The notes: generated by a model from the letters alone, not told the origin. DNA of 64,000 nucleotides from Heterobasidion occidentale (GCA_039111635.1 JBCAQO010000011.1:124001-188000); one strand, 5' to 3'; counted from the first letter of the stretch, positions 1 to 12,731 are shown. Made by a program: numbers and translations.

Positions 1-639
1 CCACTCATCGATCAACGTTCGTGCTGTGCGTGTCCCGGGAGGGGAGAGTCTTGAATTTTTAGAGCGGCCTTGTTATTGCAAGTCGTTGATTGCGTCACAG
101 CTATCATATGAGATACCGCCGGCGGTACCCCGCAGCGGGCGAAGCGGCGCCGTAGAGGTGATGCGAGGTTGTTTTACAAGCCGAGGTTCCGAATGAGACT
201 CGACTGTCTGAGTCAGATCTGAGGCTATTGCAGGACGGCGGGACGACTCTGCTATGAGTCCGGAGACGGAGTTCATGCCGGATTGGGCATGGTAAAGCCA
301 AGTTACGTGGAAGGCAGTGCGTCCGGCGGTTCGGCTAGCTTTCAGTGGAGTTTGTGAAAGAGGTGGGAGACATGATACGAAGACACGAAGTGACCGTTGA
401 GACATAGGGAGATATCTATTTTCTGTGCGATGGAATGCTAGCGACGGGGCCAGGACGCGACGCGACGACCGTTCGGAAGAATCGGGCACGTGAGGGAGGG
501 ATTTGATTTGTAACGTGGCTTACGCGAGCTTACGCGGAGGGCCGATCTGCGATCTGGCCGCGTCAGCATGTGCCGGTCAGGCTGCGAGTCCTCCCCCTTT
601 CTATATTAATCTGCACCGGCACCTCTTCTTACTCATACC
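1..639. other. 5' intergenic region upstream of the transcription factor
   Basis: No protein-coding gene could be supported here. The minus-strand open frame spanning roughly 73-489 has no recognisable domain and no convincing splice continuation. Close to the downstream start there is an AT-rich TATA-like stretch at about 601-610, roughly 30-40 bases before the first ATG at 640, which suits a core promoter for the plus-strand gene. Confidence 0.4.
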
Positions 640-3600
640 ATGTCCTCTCCAGATGAGCGCCCGAGCGGCCCATTGTCCAGCAAAGCGAAGGAGGCGAAGC
701 GGCAGCAGGCGAAGCGGGCGTGCGACCGGTGCAGGCAGCAGAAAGGTTTGTTTTCGTCGTGCCTTTCCGGTACAGTATCGCCCCCTGATATATAGGCTCG
801 ACGTCTTGCTCTCTCAGCTCGTTGTAGGCGCATGTTTTCATAATTTTATGTTGTGTTTTTGAAGTTGATATTTTTGGGCAGGCAGCGCTTTGGCCGGCCC
901 TGGAAGTCGGTGCTCGAATTGCGAGCTCGCCGACGCGGAGTGCACTTTTTTGTATGTGAAGGTACGTCGGGTCGTATTTATGGGCGAGGCGGTTTCTCTC
1001 CGCGCTAGTCAAGTCTTGTATGCGCGGCATGGAAGGTGTGCGGGCATGTTCTTTCACACACTTCGCTTGCGAAGCGAGCTTGGCTATGACGTCGTCGCTT
1101 CCCTTTTTGACTGCTACACTATCACCGTACGCCCCTGCCTGATTTACCTCAATTCTTGGTACATCATACCTGCACAACGCTCGAAGTAATGCTTACTCTT
1201 TCTTCCACAAGTAGAAACAGCGAATACCGAGGAACTCCCAGGCATATGTCAATCACCTCGAAAATCGCATCAAGACAATCGAGGGATTTCTGCAGAAGGT
1301 CCGTCTATTCAGCTTGCCGTCTCTGCTGGACACACTGACGAGAGGCAGGCGTTGCCCGACGTGGACATTCACGAAGGCCTGCTGCTTCCAGAAAGTCGCA
1401 CCAATGCGGAAGGCATGGCCGCCGTGGCTCAACCTGCCTACCCCCAGCTATCTACCTGTGCCCCCTTGACGCAAGGCCGCCCCAGCGTGGCGACGACCCC
1501 GGAAGAGCCCGAGCCCAGCGACGACGACTATGAATACAGATTGCCCGCGCTGGACGCAAAGCTCCAACACCTATCTATCCAGCAATACTACACTGCTTGG
1601 ATGGGCAAATCCAGCGAGGCGAACTTGGTCAAGCGAGCCGTAGAGGCCAGGTCAGAGTACTCGGCGAAACAGAAGGGGAGCCTTGGCTTTTCATTCCGGC
1701 TGAGGGCCGACTTTTGGACGCCGTCCCCAGTACGCTATCACCTCGTTATCGTTTTCTATGTGCAGCATTGATCCATATGAGCATTAGTGGGAACACATCG
1801 GCCCAGAAGTTAGGCTGAAAAAATACGACTTTCCCGCACCTGATCTTCTTTCAGAGCTCGTAGCACTGTATTTCAAAAACACGAACCTCATCGCGCCTCT
1901 CTTCCACCGTCCCACGTTTTATCAATCTGTCGCGGATGGTCTACATCATCAGAGCGACGGGTTTGCTCGAGTCTTGCTTCTCGTTTGTGCTGTCGGAGCG
2001 AAATTTTCAGATGACCCGAGAGTGCTGCTCGAGGGGATGAGCGACTGGCATTCCGCAGGGCACAAGTGGTATTCGCAGGTCGAGGTGTCCCCGATCTGGG
2101 GGCAAGGGTCGGCGACTTTGTACGATCTGCAGATGCACGCCGTGAGTGTTCCTCGATAGAGCGCGTAGGTGGTCGCACGGGGAACATGCCAATCTGACTC
2201 TGACGGAATGCAAGGTCGCAGTTGTGTACTTTTGGGGCTCCCCGACCCAGGCGGGTTGGATCACGGCCGGTGTGGGGCTCAGATTGGCTGTGGATGTGGG
2301 GGCGCACCGGAAAAGGTTTTATAAGCCGCAGCCTACAGTCGAAGATGAGCTGTGGAAAAGAGCCTTCTGGTACGCTGCAACACACATTCACTTTTACTTC
2401 CTACGTAACATCCGTTGTAGGGTTCTCCTTTTGGTAGACGTCATGATGAGCTTTGTTTTTGGTCGGCCTTGTGCCATACAGGAAGAGGAGTGAGCTGAAA
2501 ATCTAACGCCTCTGGGGACTATTCACACATATTTTTATCTATCGCAGATACGATGTCGACCCTCCTATAGAGTGCGACGACGAGTATTGGTGTCCATCGG
2601 ATCCCGCGCAGGCTTTCAAGCAACCACCGGGGAAGCCTTGTGCGGTGACATTCTTCATCATGATGATGAAGTTGGCACAAGTCCAGTCTTGTGCGATTAG
2701 AACTATCGTAAGCTTGTGCCGTTACGAGCGGTTGTTGGAAATCCATGACCTGAAGCATGAATCAGTACGCGACGGGGAAATCAAAAGCCATGCTTGGCTT
2801 CCAAGGGCCGGAATGGGAACAACGCGTTGTTTCCAAACTGGACGCCGAGCTGAACAAGTGGCTAAACTCTATTCCCGAGTATTGTATGTTTTTCGGTCTT
2901 CCTGGTTCCTGGCCGCTTACAACTTGCGAACTGTTGTCGCTTGACAGTGCGTTGGGAGATTGCGCCCGAGGGTGACTACTCGGTGCAGTCCGCGGTCCTA
3001 TATTGCGAGTTCTACATCCTCAAGGTCCTGATTCACCGGCCATTTTTCTCTTCCCCCGTACCCCCGACGCCGCTGTCGCTTTCGTCCCTTGCGGTCTGCA
3101 CCAACGCGGCAAAGTCGTGTATCCGTGTGATCACAGTAGCTCGAGAGAAACAGAGCGGGGCAGCAACGCCACCATTCGCACAGGTTTGTCAGGTTTTGGA
3201 AGTTTATTGGTTGGGACCCACTGACTTTGGCGAAACATTAGCATGCGGCATTTCTTTCGGCGATTGCTCTGTGGGTCAGCATCTGTGCCATGAAGCGCTA
3301 CGGTGCGTCGATAGATGCTGCGGAAGAGATGAAGGTGATTTATCCATGCGTCGAGATCCTCACGGAGGCGGAGGGGAGGTGAGCGTCTTTGATATTTACC
3401 GAGTCATTGGTTATTCTCACTCCCTGTCCACAGATGGCATCTCACGGGTAGGCTACGGTACGTGCACCTTTCCGGTCCATGTGTTTGACTCCAACATACT
3501 GAAGATTTGTCCGTCTCGGACGTAGAGACATTCTGGTCGATATCGTGTCCGACGTGCTGCCAAAATCCTCCACCTCATTGGGGAAAGAGCGAGAGGCAAT

Positions 3601-4376
3601 TGACAACGACGCGCTCTCGAAGCAGGCCCCGCTGTCCTTGGGCTCTGGAGCCAGGGTTCCTCATTTTCAAGCGACCACGATGCATCCGACACCGCCGGAT
3701 CCGCCTGAGCAGAATGGGACAAGGATGTGGGCGGGCGTGACAGTGCCGTCGACCTTCAAGTTCTCTCCTCCAACTCAGTCTGTTGACGGTGGCCGGCAAC
3801 CTGTCTCCGCCGCATTCCAGTCGACCGACCTTCTGCCCGACCAAATGTTCAACGTCGCCGGGCTATGCCCCGCCCCTTCGCTTCCGACAGCGGGCACCGC
3901 ATGGGACTGCCTTCAACCCTCACAACCCTCACTTCCAATCCACGACTTTGCGAATCTGGAGACCGAGCTGACGAACGCGCTTACGACAAGTTCGCTGCCA
4001 GTGCCAGACTCGCTGGGATATGCGTCTTCTGAGGCCTACCCTCTGCACGCCTCTGCCGCTTCTTCCAACGTGGACATCCCCCGTGCCGCGCCGTCGCCAG
4101 GCGAGTACACGTATCCTCTGCTGGATCCTTCTACCCTCGGATCGTGGCCTGGCCTCGGGATGCAGGGCACGGTGCCCGTGGAAGGGGAGATGTCCGCTAT
4201 GTGGGACCCTATGCCGTCCAGTTTCGGGTGAGTGCTCCGTGTTTTCTTTTCAAGTCGGGTTTTTCTCGTCAAAGGGATTCGAGTCAGCTGACGCTGTGCC
4301 CAGACTGGACGAATGGGATATGTACTTGCAAAATCACCACCAAGGGCAGGAAGGCTCCGGCGCCCAAGAGCCGTAG
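640..4376 (+). CDS. fungal-specific Zn(II)2Cys6-type transcription factor
   Basis: Predicted nuclear transcription regulator. Fourteen exons join in frame: 640-745, 882-961, 1215-1298, 1349-1729, 1788-2141, 2215-2369, 2421-2489, 2548-2707, 2766-2883, 2948-3183, 3242-3378, 3434-3457, 3505-4227, 4304-4376, giving about 899 residues. Near the N-terminus is a basic stretch and CDRCRQQK, then CSNC and a final Cys. This is a Zn2Cys6 binuclear cluster, but the expected third cysteine just after the first intron is missing. A short coiled-coil linker (AYVNHLENRIKTIEGFLQK) follows. The middle-homology domain is clear around GWITAGVGLRLAVDVGAHR, ELWKRAFW and FGRPCAIQ. The C-terminus is Ser/Pro-rich. 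The downstream neighbour is an MFS transporter on the same strand, so the regulator may control it, but that is inference. Targets are unknown. Confidence 0.9.
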
Positions 4377-5322
4377 TGACTTCCTCCCCTTTTACGTTGT
4401 TCTACACTCACGTCGTTCGTCGAAGAAGCTTACTGATACTGGACCTAACCTAAATCTCGGTACATCGTGTTCTATTCTAACCAATCGGTCATGTTGTTTG
4501 TAGAGTGCAATAGTCGCCTGGGCGCACGTAGACTGTAATATCGTAACCGCTTCGTATAGACTTGACCTCTAGACAATAGTACAGCCAGCTTGAATGTCGT
4601 AGGTATAGAACCCAGAGGGCAGGGAAAGATTGCGAGAGACAGCGCCTACTTTGCGAGTAACAGACTGGTCGTTTTACAAGTGGTGAGACTGGGGGAGCGG
4701 AGTCGGAACGCGGTTGCTCTAGCCATCTCCTCGGTTCATCCGGGCCATCCAAATGCCTGGGCCGGCGGCCGGCGGCAGGGACACGAGCTACCACTCACGG
4801 GGACTTGCTGGTTGCGACACGCTTCGTGGCGTCTAACAAATCGGACGCCTACCCCGGTGAGGCGCCGGTGCATGAAACACGTACGTCGCTAAGACTTGCG
4901 GCTCGCGCGGCGTAGAAAGACCCTGAGAGCTAACGAGCCCTGACCTATATCATCTCCATCATAGAATGGGCAACGGGGGACATGGAGATCATATCTGACT
5001 GTGGTGAAAGGAAAGCTGAGACTGCGACGTCTACTGGATGATGGTCAGCATCGCGCCCACCGTCACTGTGTCGTTTACGCAAGATGCGACCTCGTCAAAT
5101 TTTCGTGGAAGGATTCTAGGGATCTATCCTCAAATGGGTCCATAATGTCTATCTGGGCAGCTCGGCCTTACATACCTTCGTCAGATGGATGATTCTGTAG
5201 ATGCCGGTTGAAGCCTGGAGGCGCGCGCGTAAACATCCATAAGCCATGGTTGCTCGGTAACCTCACCCTCTTAGCGTCGCCTCGCTGGGGATCCACCTCG
5301 TAAATTCTTCTCGACTCGCGCC
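4377..5322. other. intergenic spacer without supported gene
   Basis: About 0.95 kb between the transcription factor stop and the transporter start. I see no coding frame with a recognisable motif on either strand, no tRNA-like structure, and no repeat beyond a short GGC-rich tract near 4758-4775. It presumably holds the 3' end of the regulator transcript and the promoter of the transporter. Confidence 0.4.
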
Positions 5323-7188
5323 ATGCTTTTCTCGAAGAGCTCGAGCAGTACCTTGACAGCTGCGCCAGAAGCCACGTCACGGAATCAGGAGGACAGCTCG
5401 GAGAAGGGTAGCCCAGATGATGCTATGGAGGGTGGAATCAAGGCGTGGTGCGCTGTTGCAGGAGGGTGCGTATGTGTGTCTTTTTCGGAGCATGTCCTGT
5501 TGAGATTCTATGACCGGACAGGTGGCTCGCGATGATGTCCACGTTCGGGTACACCAACGCGTTTGGCGTGTACCAGGACTTTTACACCCGGTCGCACGTC
5601 GCGTCGGCCTCGCGGACCAGCTGGATAGGCTCGACCCAGCTCTTCCTACTCACCGCGACGGGCCTGTTTGCCGGTAAACTCGTCGATCTGGGATACTTCC
5701 GCCAGACCGTGTTGGCGGGCTCGTTGATCTACGTGTTCTCGTGCGTCTCGTTCCTGTCTCCGTCGGCGGACCGTGATCGGTGCTCATGGTGTGTGTTCGA
5801 GAAAGTTTGTTCATGCTCTCTATCGCGCACCCGGACGAGTATTATCAGATCTTCCTTTCGCAGGGCATTGGGATGGGCCTCGGTGCTGGTCTGATATACA
5901 TACCGTGCCTCGCGATCCAGTCTCACCACTGGCGCACTCACCGCGCTCTGGCTATGGGTATCGTCTTCACTGGTAACCTTCAAGATGGCTGCTCATCATA
6001 CCACAGTATTTGTCTCACATTTTTGCACCTCATAGGCTCCTCCGTTGGCGGGATCGTGTTTCCCATCATGCTCAACCAACTCATGAATGTGGACAGCGTA
6101 GGGTTCGCATGGAGCACCCGCGCGACGGCATTCGTCGTGCTTGGCCTGCTGGCTTTGGCTAATTGTCTCATGAGCGACCGAGTCGCGCCGAAAGCCGCTG
6201 GCGGGCATGACCATCCAAAGTTGAATATTGGATCTTTTTTGACGGATGGGCCTTATATGTTGCTGACGCTGGGGTGCGTATTTGCATCGACTCTGACACG
6301 AGCTTTGGAGTGACGATCAAACAGCGCATTCATCTGTCTTTGGGGAGTGTTTTACCCATGTTCGTGTGTTTCACTCTTCAGATATTCGGACATAACTCCT
6401 ATGACAATCCCCCAGTGTTCTACGTTCAGCTGTTCGCCATAACGCACGGCGTAGATCCTAAGATTGCGTTTTATACCGTAACGGCTCTCTCTTCCGACTC
6501 AAGTTGACAGAAGAATCATTCAACCTCCTTTCTTTGTGACAACAGCTGGCGATCCTGAACGCGTCCTCGATCCCTGGACGCGTCCTCCCGAACCTGTTCG
6601 TTCGGAGATACGGGACGTACAACATCCTGCTGGCGTGCGGTGTTTGCTGCGGCGCGATCACGTTCGCGTTGTTCGGGGTCACGACCGTCGCGGGGATCGT
6701 CGTCTTTGCGATCCTCTCGGGGTTCTTCTCAGGAGGGTGTGCGTGCGGCGCTTTATCTTTCTGCGGTGTGATTTCGGTTTGACGGATGTGTGGCCGTGGC
6801 AGTCTTGTCGGTGATCACGGCTGCGATAGCCTCGCACGCGCGGCATGAAGGAGAGATAGGGTGAGGGTTGTATGTGTATCCTGGGTTCGCTTGATTGACA
6901 TCTGGGCCTTGAAATGCAGCTTGCGCATGGGGTTCGCTTTTGCTCTGGCTGCCGTAGGCTCGCTGACCGGAACGCCCATCGACGGCGCTCTTCTCGGTGA
7001 CGCGTTTGCATGGTCTCGAACGATCATATTCAGCGGGGTGAGAACCTTTCCTTCCCTCACCCGTTCACGTTGGTTTTTATGCTGATCTGACTCGTCGTGG
7101 GATGTAGGTCACCGTGTTCGCTGGCACCGCTGTTCTCGCGGTGTCTCGCCAGATGCTGGTGAGGCGCAAGGGGACGCAGATCATATGA
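5323..7188 (+). CDS. MFS transporter, monocarboxylate-transporter-like
   Basis: Multi-pass plasma-membrane permease of the major facilitator superfamily, resembling fungal monocarboxylate (MCT/Mch-type) carriers. Ten exons join in frame: 5323-5465, 5522-5740, 5806-5972, 6036-6273, 6325-6359, 6416-6477, 6546-6738, 6803-6860, 6920-7037, 7108-7188, giving about 437 residues, a normal size. After a hydrophilic Ser-rich N-terminus comes the family start GGIKAWCAVAGGW, then FGYTNAFGVYQDFY, TSWIGSTQLFLL, LSQGIGMGLGAGLIYIP, HHWRTHRALAMGI, GGIVFPIMLNQL and SLTGTPIDGALL. These are the usual alternating hydrophobic helices and MFS loop motifs. The substrate cannot be told from sequence. It lies about 0.95 kb downstream of the regulator in the same orientation. 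Confidence 0.9.
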
Positions 7189-8256
7189 TGCTGCGTCCGT
7201 TTACTGTCGTGGCGTTTTGAGCGCCTTCGGAGCTGAGCGCCCCATCTCGGTTCGTACGACCCTCTAGCGGCTTTGATCACGGAGATGTTTCAGCACACAA
7301 TGGTGGTTAATGTAAGTGTCGAGCGTGTTTACGAGCTGAGGCGAAGTGAAACTGGGTTGTAAGGCCGGTACGAGCCCGGTCTCAGAGGGCGCGTAGTTGT
7401 GCGGATGCGAAAAGTTGAGGATGGTTGCGAGAGACGACGCTTGCCGTGCGCGGATGCTCGTCCTAATGAGGTCTGAGTCTGTCGTCAGCGTTTCACGAAA
7501 ATAGGGCTCTAGTAAGTAAACCGAGTCGTATGTGGCCAAGCAGAGCTTGCCTCTAAGGTGGCGTCGTGCTGTCGTCGTGCTGTTTGTCAAGTGCATGGTC
7601 AGCATGAGAGAAGCGGGGAGGCATGCACGATGCATCTGGAGCGCGCGATGCACTGCCATTGTTTGATGAGGTGGCTGCATCAGTTAAAGACGATCGTACA
7701 CACCTGCTAACACATATTGGAGAGTCATTGGATGTCTGACAAGATTGAGACGGGACGCCTATTTCGAAAGGCCTTTAGTAGTGATGCATATGCACTGTTG
7801 CCTGACTTGGGCACTCGGCGATGACACAGTGTGAGACGCAAATGCACTGATGGGGGAAAGACGCCCCGTGAATCACAACTGCAGGGCCGAGGGGAGACGG
7901 TCAGTTGTCGAGAAGTTTACGTTCAGTGCCTCCCGGGAAAGGGACGGACATGCAGTGGAGCAAACCTACCGACATCTCCGTTTGAATCGAGTGCAGATGG
8001 CTCTCTTTGGACGTACTTCCGTGTGAAGTGATTAAGAAGTGGAAGTACTTTGTCTACTCGTAGGGTTAGGGCCAGGGTTCGCGCCTGGGACCGGCGCGGA
8101 GACGGAGGACGGCGACGGAAATGTCACCAGCGATGACCTTCTCCGCACACCCGCCGTCCGCGAGGCCATCGCTCACCACTCCCTCAACATCAACCGCGAC
8201 CTCGACCCCGCCACACCCAGTCGTCTCCAGACCTCATCCATCGCTCACGATCGACC
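7189..8256. other. intergenic spacer without supported gene
   Basis: About 1.07 kb between two plus-strand genes. A minus-strand open frame at 7264-7680 has no recognisable family, no signal peptide and no plausible splice partner, so I treat it as chance. Nothing else is supported. Confidence 0.4.
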
Positions 8257-11200
8257 ATGAGCGCCCCACATCCCCATCGGTGGGGACCTGTGCGCTCGCT
8301 CCTTGTCCTCGCACCACTGCTTATCGTCGCACCCTGGTTCGCTATACAACGCCACTACGGTCAGTCTCAATATTTACTCTTGTCGAGCTTGGACGCGTTG
8401 TTCTAAACCGCGACCCTCAGCTCTCCCGGAGCCCGTGACACAGCTGTGCGCGCCCATGGCTCTTTCTCATCTCGCCCTGCATTGACCGGCGTCGGACATT
8501 GCCCCCGTATTGGGAATCCGCAGCGTCGACCCTATTACTCACCTCCCCCAGCTCTCCGAGGCGCAGATCCTATCCCACATCCGCCATCTCTCTGAAGACA
8601 TCGGCTTCCGCACCGTCGGCACGAAGGAGCACGCCCTCGCAGACCAATGGCTCACCGGCCAGGCGCACGCGATCAAGCGCGAGTGCGAGGAGGTAGTCAA
8701 CCAAGCGCGCAAGGAGCCGGGCGCACCAGCGCGCAGGCTGGAATGCGAGGTGTGGAGGCAGCAGGGGAGCGGGAGCCATCGGTGCGTATCCTCCCTCACT
8801 CTCGCCCTCACTTCCGCTTACTCGCGACCTATCTAACCAAACTCATGCACCGCATCCAGCTTCGACATGATGGGGAAACGCCTCTACAAGACCTACGTCG
8901 ACCTCACCAACATCATCGTGCGCGTCTCGAACGGCACCCCCGCGGGCAAAGCGCACGCCGTCCTCGTCAACGCCCACCTCGACAGCACCCTCCCCAGTCC
9001 CGGCGCCGCGGACGACGCGCTCTCCGTCGGCGTCATGCTTGACTGCATGCGTGTCCTCACGCACACGCCCGACTGGGAGCCGCAGCACGCGATCATCTTC
9101 TGTGCGTGCATCTTCAGCGTCGGCGGAATATCCTTTTTTTGTTTTTGGCTGAATGAGCGATTGGTCGCAAGTGTTCAATAACGCGGAGGAGTCGCTGCAG
9201 GACGCCTCGCATCTCTTCTCCACGCAGCATCCCATCGCGTCTACGTGAGTCTCGATCACCGACAGTTTCTCTCACCCAACACATAATCGATTGTTCGCCA
9301 TAGCGTCAGGGCGTTCATCAACCTCGAAGGTCCGTCCTCCCTCATCACGATCGCTGTGAGGAGCATAATCTTACCGTGCAGCTCGCGCGCCTCCCTGATG
9401 CGGCATCGTAGCGGCCGGGACCGTCGGACCCGAGCTGCTCTTCCAAGCCACTTCGGAACAGATGATCCAGGCGTATTCAAAAGCCCCGAGGTGCGCATTT
9501 TTTGCACCGTTGCCGTACTTCACTGTGGCGGTGATGCATCGGGCGGGCTTGCTGATATTTATTGCATCGGGGGCAGACCGTTTGGTACGGTCGTCGCTAA
9601 CGAGGTGTTCAGCTCTGGCGTGATCATGTCCGAGTAAGTGCAATTTGAGGTTCTCGTTCCCTTGTTTCCGACTTGGGCGAGTTGTGATGTGTCGCCGTAC
9701 TGACACGCGTGCGGTCTGCGTCGCGTTTCGCAGCACCGATTTCAGACAGTTCGAGCTCTACTTGAACGTCACCGGTCTCGATGTGAGTGTTTCTCGTTTT
9801 TTGACTCTATCATTGAGACCAGTCAGTGGCTAATGTCCTGTTAGATGGCGGTCGTAGGGAACAGCTACATGTACCACACACGTAAAGTACGCACACAAGT
9901 CGTTGGACGTCTCATCTCGTCCTAGGTTGACCAGTTTCTCAGGATACCGTAGAGCACCTACAACCTGGCGTAGCCCAGGTACGCGCTCTCTTTCTATTCG
10001 TCGGATGGGCATCCATAAGGACTGACATTTCCTTCAGCACATGGCCGACAACGTCCTCGCCATCCTCAAATACCTCTCTTCCGCAGACTCGCCGCTTCCG
10101 TCTCTCGACGCCGGCTACACCCGCCCCTCCACCGTCTTCTTCTCGCACCTGGGTTTCTTCTTCATGTACTCGTACAGAACCGCGCGCGTGCTCTACGCCC
10201 TCCTCTTCGTCTCCGCCTTCCAATTCGTCACGATCACGTACCGCAACCCTGCGCTCGGCTCCGGGCGCAAGGAACTCGTCGATTCAGTGCGCCAGAACGC
10301 GCGCGGTGTCGGCGCGTGGGCCCTCGCGGTCGCCGGCGCGCTGCTCGGCGCGAACGCGCTCGCGCTCGTCATGGAGCGCGCGCTCGGGCGCGGGATGAGC
10401 TGGTACGCCGTCGAGCTGTCCGCGCTCGCGCTGTACGGGCCTGCGGCGCTTGCCGGCGCGCTTGCGACGCAGCTGCTCGCGGCGCCGCGCCTGCACGAGC
10501 GCACGCTGCTGACCGCGCTGCTCGTGCTCCAGGCGCTGCTCGCGTTCGCGATCCAGCTGATCGGGATCGGCTCGGCGGTGATGTTCGCGCTCTCCGCGCT
10601 CCCGCTCCTCGGCGCGCTGCTCCTGGACGCCGCGTTCAGGCGCAGCGCGGGGCCCGTGTCGCTGTGGACGTACGCGCTCGGCCAGACGATGCCGCTCCTG
10701 ACGGGCACGCAGCTCATCTGCACGGTGCTCGACGTGTTCGTCCCCCTGGTGCGTCCTTTCCTTCTTTCCTTCTTCGTCGTCGTTTACGGTCGTGTGCTGA
10801 GACGCGCGCGCGCAGGCGGGCAGGACGGGGCGCGAGGCGCCCGCGGAGCACATCATCGCGTCGCTCGTCGCGATCACGGGCGCGTACACGCTGCCGCTCG
10901 CGCTCCCGTTCGCGCACCGGTACGGCCTGCGCGCGCTGCGCCGCGCGGTGCTCGGGCTCGTTGCGCTGTGCGCGGCCACCGCGGCGGTGTTTGCGCTGCG
11001 CGAGCCGTTCGACGCGCTGCACCAGCGGCGGCTGTTCGTGCTCAGCCTGGAGAACGTGAGCGCGTCGCCGTCGGCCTCGGGCGTGGGCGTGGGCATGCTG
11101 ACGTGACGTCTTGTTGTATTGATGGACACAGGTGACGACGCAGGAGCGGGTGCTCCACGTCGGCGCTGCGGACGGCGCGCCGGGGTTCGAGGCGCTCGTG

Positions 11201-11964
11201 CGGGACATCGCGGCCGAGTTCGGTGCGCCGGGGGCGGTGGCGGTGCAGGAAGAGATGCACGACTGGAACGGGGACTGGGACGTCCTGTATCCGTTCTCGG
11301 CGGTACGCCCCCCGTCGCTTTGTTTCCTTCAATTAGTTGGTCGGCGCTGAGGCTTCGTCGTGGACAGTTCATGTCGCCGTACAAGGTGGCGCTGCCTGCG
11401 GAGCCGGGGTACGTGTCGCCCTTTGCTGCGGGCGGGCGGGAGGCGTTCAAGGTCGCGGCTGTGAACGACCGGATAGACGAGGTGGCGGGGACGCGGAGCC
11501 TCACGCTCAAGATCGACCACCCGGGCTTGATCTGGACGGGTGCGTGTTTCGCGGCGCGGGCTATGCGCGATGCGGGCGGCTGACGATGTCGCTTCGGCGC
11601 GGTTGTGTTCAGTGGTGGCGTTCGACGCGCACGTGCTGCAGTGGACGCTGGACGACGCGCCGCCGGACGAGCGCGCGCGGCACCACATCAAGGAGGCGTC
11701 GTTCTACGGCGTGGACACGTGGGCGGTCGACCTCGTCGTGCGGATCCCGCGGGGGAGGGCGACGCGCGCGCGCGCGCTGCGCTGCGGGTGAACTTTGTGG
11801 GCGTGCAGGAGCGGACGATGTGGCCTGGGAAGCGCGGGGCGAAGGCGGAGGGCGGGCCGTCGATGGCGCTGTTTGAGCGGTTGGATGGGTGGGTGGACGC
11901 GCGCACGGGAGGGAAGGTGGATACGATGTTGATTGGGTCGGTGGGGGGCGTCGTCGTCGTGTGA
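8257..11964 (+). CDS. PFF1: vacuolar membrane protease, peptidase family M28 (PFF1-like), with an apparent frameshift
   Basis: Multi-pass vacuolar membrane metallopeptidase. Sixteen exons: 8257-8359, 8421-8445, 8524-8781, 8860-9101, 9172-9244, 9304-9329, 9412-9490, 9577-9633, 9734-9782, 9845-9886, 9943-9978, 10038-10748, 10816-11055, 11132-11302, 11368-11539, 11613-11964, about 877 residues. A first membrane helix (VRSLLVLAPLLIVAPWF) precedes the lumenal M28 domain, with zinc-site motifs VLVNAHLDST, SPGAADDALSVG and NNAEESLQDASHLFSTQHP, then NVTGLDMAVVGNSY and QPGVAQHMADN. A long set of membrane helices follows (exons 12-13), then the conserved C-terminal domain with GTRSLTL, RHHIKEASFYG, VNFVGVQE and MWPGK. 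In the last exon the frame breaks in a CG-dinucleotide run near 11760-11790. It needs a 2-base indel to link VDLVVRIP to LRVNFVGVQE, so this may be a sequence error or a recent lesion. Decayed fragments of this gene recur elsewhere in the window. Confidence 0.9.
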
Positions 11965-12200
11965 GCCGTGTGGGCGAGCGAGCGGAGACATTGCTGGAAT
12001 CTGTAGAGTGGACTCGGACAATGAGAATCGAATCGATTTGCGGGTTGGTCGTGGGGAGGTTGGCGCGATGGGAAGGCGCATATATGCTGGTATGTGCAGG
12101 GATGCATCCAGTCCTCGCTGCCTCCTCGAGCCGTCCCTCCATGGCATCGATGCGTTGGACCATCGGCACGGGAGGCGGCGGCTGTTCTTCGCCGCCACGT
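11965..12200. other. 3' flank of the protease gene
   Basis: Short non-coding stretch between the protease stop and the left edge of the tandem duplication. No gene is supported. Confidence 0.4.
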
Positions 12201-12485
12201 CGTCTGTGTTTTCACTCTCCGATCGTCACCATCTAAAGTCCTGCGCCGCGTTTTTTGCCAGTGTCCAGCTTGCTGCATGTATTTCTTGACTGCTGCGTCT
12301 CTTAGTGGACCGCGATTCAACAAGCAGAGAAGCTCGTGGCGTAGTCTTGTCTGGAAGCACTCAGTCAGCCATCCAGCTCACTCGGTAGCATGGTGAGTGA
12401 TCAGAGGCCGCAGATTAAAGGCCTCTTGATTCGAATACCCTTTTGCCTCTGCTCATAGCGAGTATATGCGCGCCTCCGAGGTGAG

Positions 12486-12731
12486 TCAAGGACACTCGGT
12501 CGTTTTGCTCATCTGCTGAAATCGACAAAGCATCAGTCTTGTGTGATTTGAGGTGGCTCTCATCTCATCGAGACACAAGCAAAAGCCTAAAGTCACCCGT
12601 ACAGCCTTCATCACCATTGACACGGCGTACAGGCCATAATAGGGCCACACGAGTCGTATGTCGTTATCTTCATCGCAAACAACGCGATGAAGGACAAGAT
12701 ACGGCTGTGGAATGTGCCACGGTGGGGACAT
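12486..12731 (-). pseudogene. relic of an unrecognised minus-strand gene (copy 1 of 3)
   Basis: On the minus strand, the segment reading through TFHS-like and YGLY-like peptides aligns with the minus strand of 23750-23990 and more weakly with 15955-16020. The three share a GGAATGTGCC-type border and a following coding-like stretch. It looks like the 3' part of a gene that once lay convergent to the protease. I do not recognise the family. The third copy suggests a hydrophobic C-terminal helix followed by a basic tail. Confidence 0.45.

Noticed and set aside
8039..8256. Plus-strand open frames just upstream of the protease start
   Set aside because: They end before or run out of frame with the clear family start at 8257 and show no motif; probably leader sequence.
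10284..11510. Long minus-strand open frames over the membrane part of the protease gene
   Set aside because: They are shadows of GC-rich coding sequence. The plus-strand exons match the M28 family closely and the minus-strand peptides are Arg/Pro/Ala-rich without motifs.
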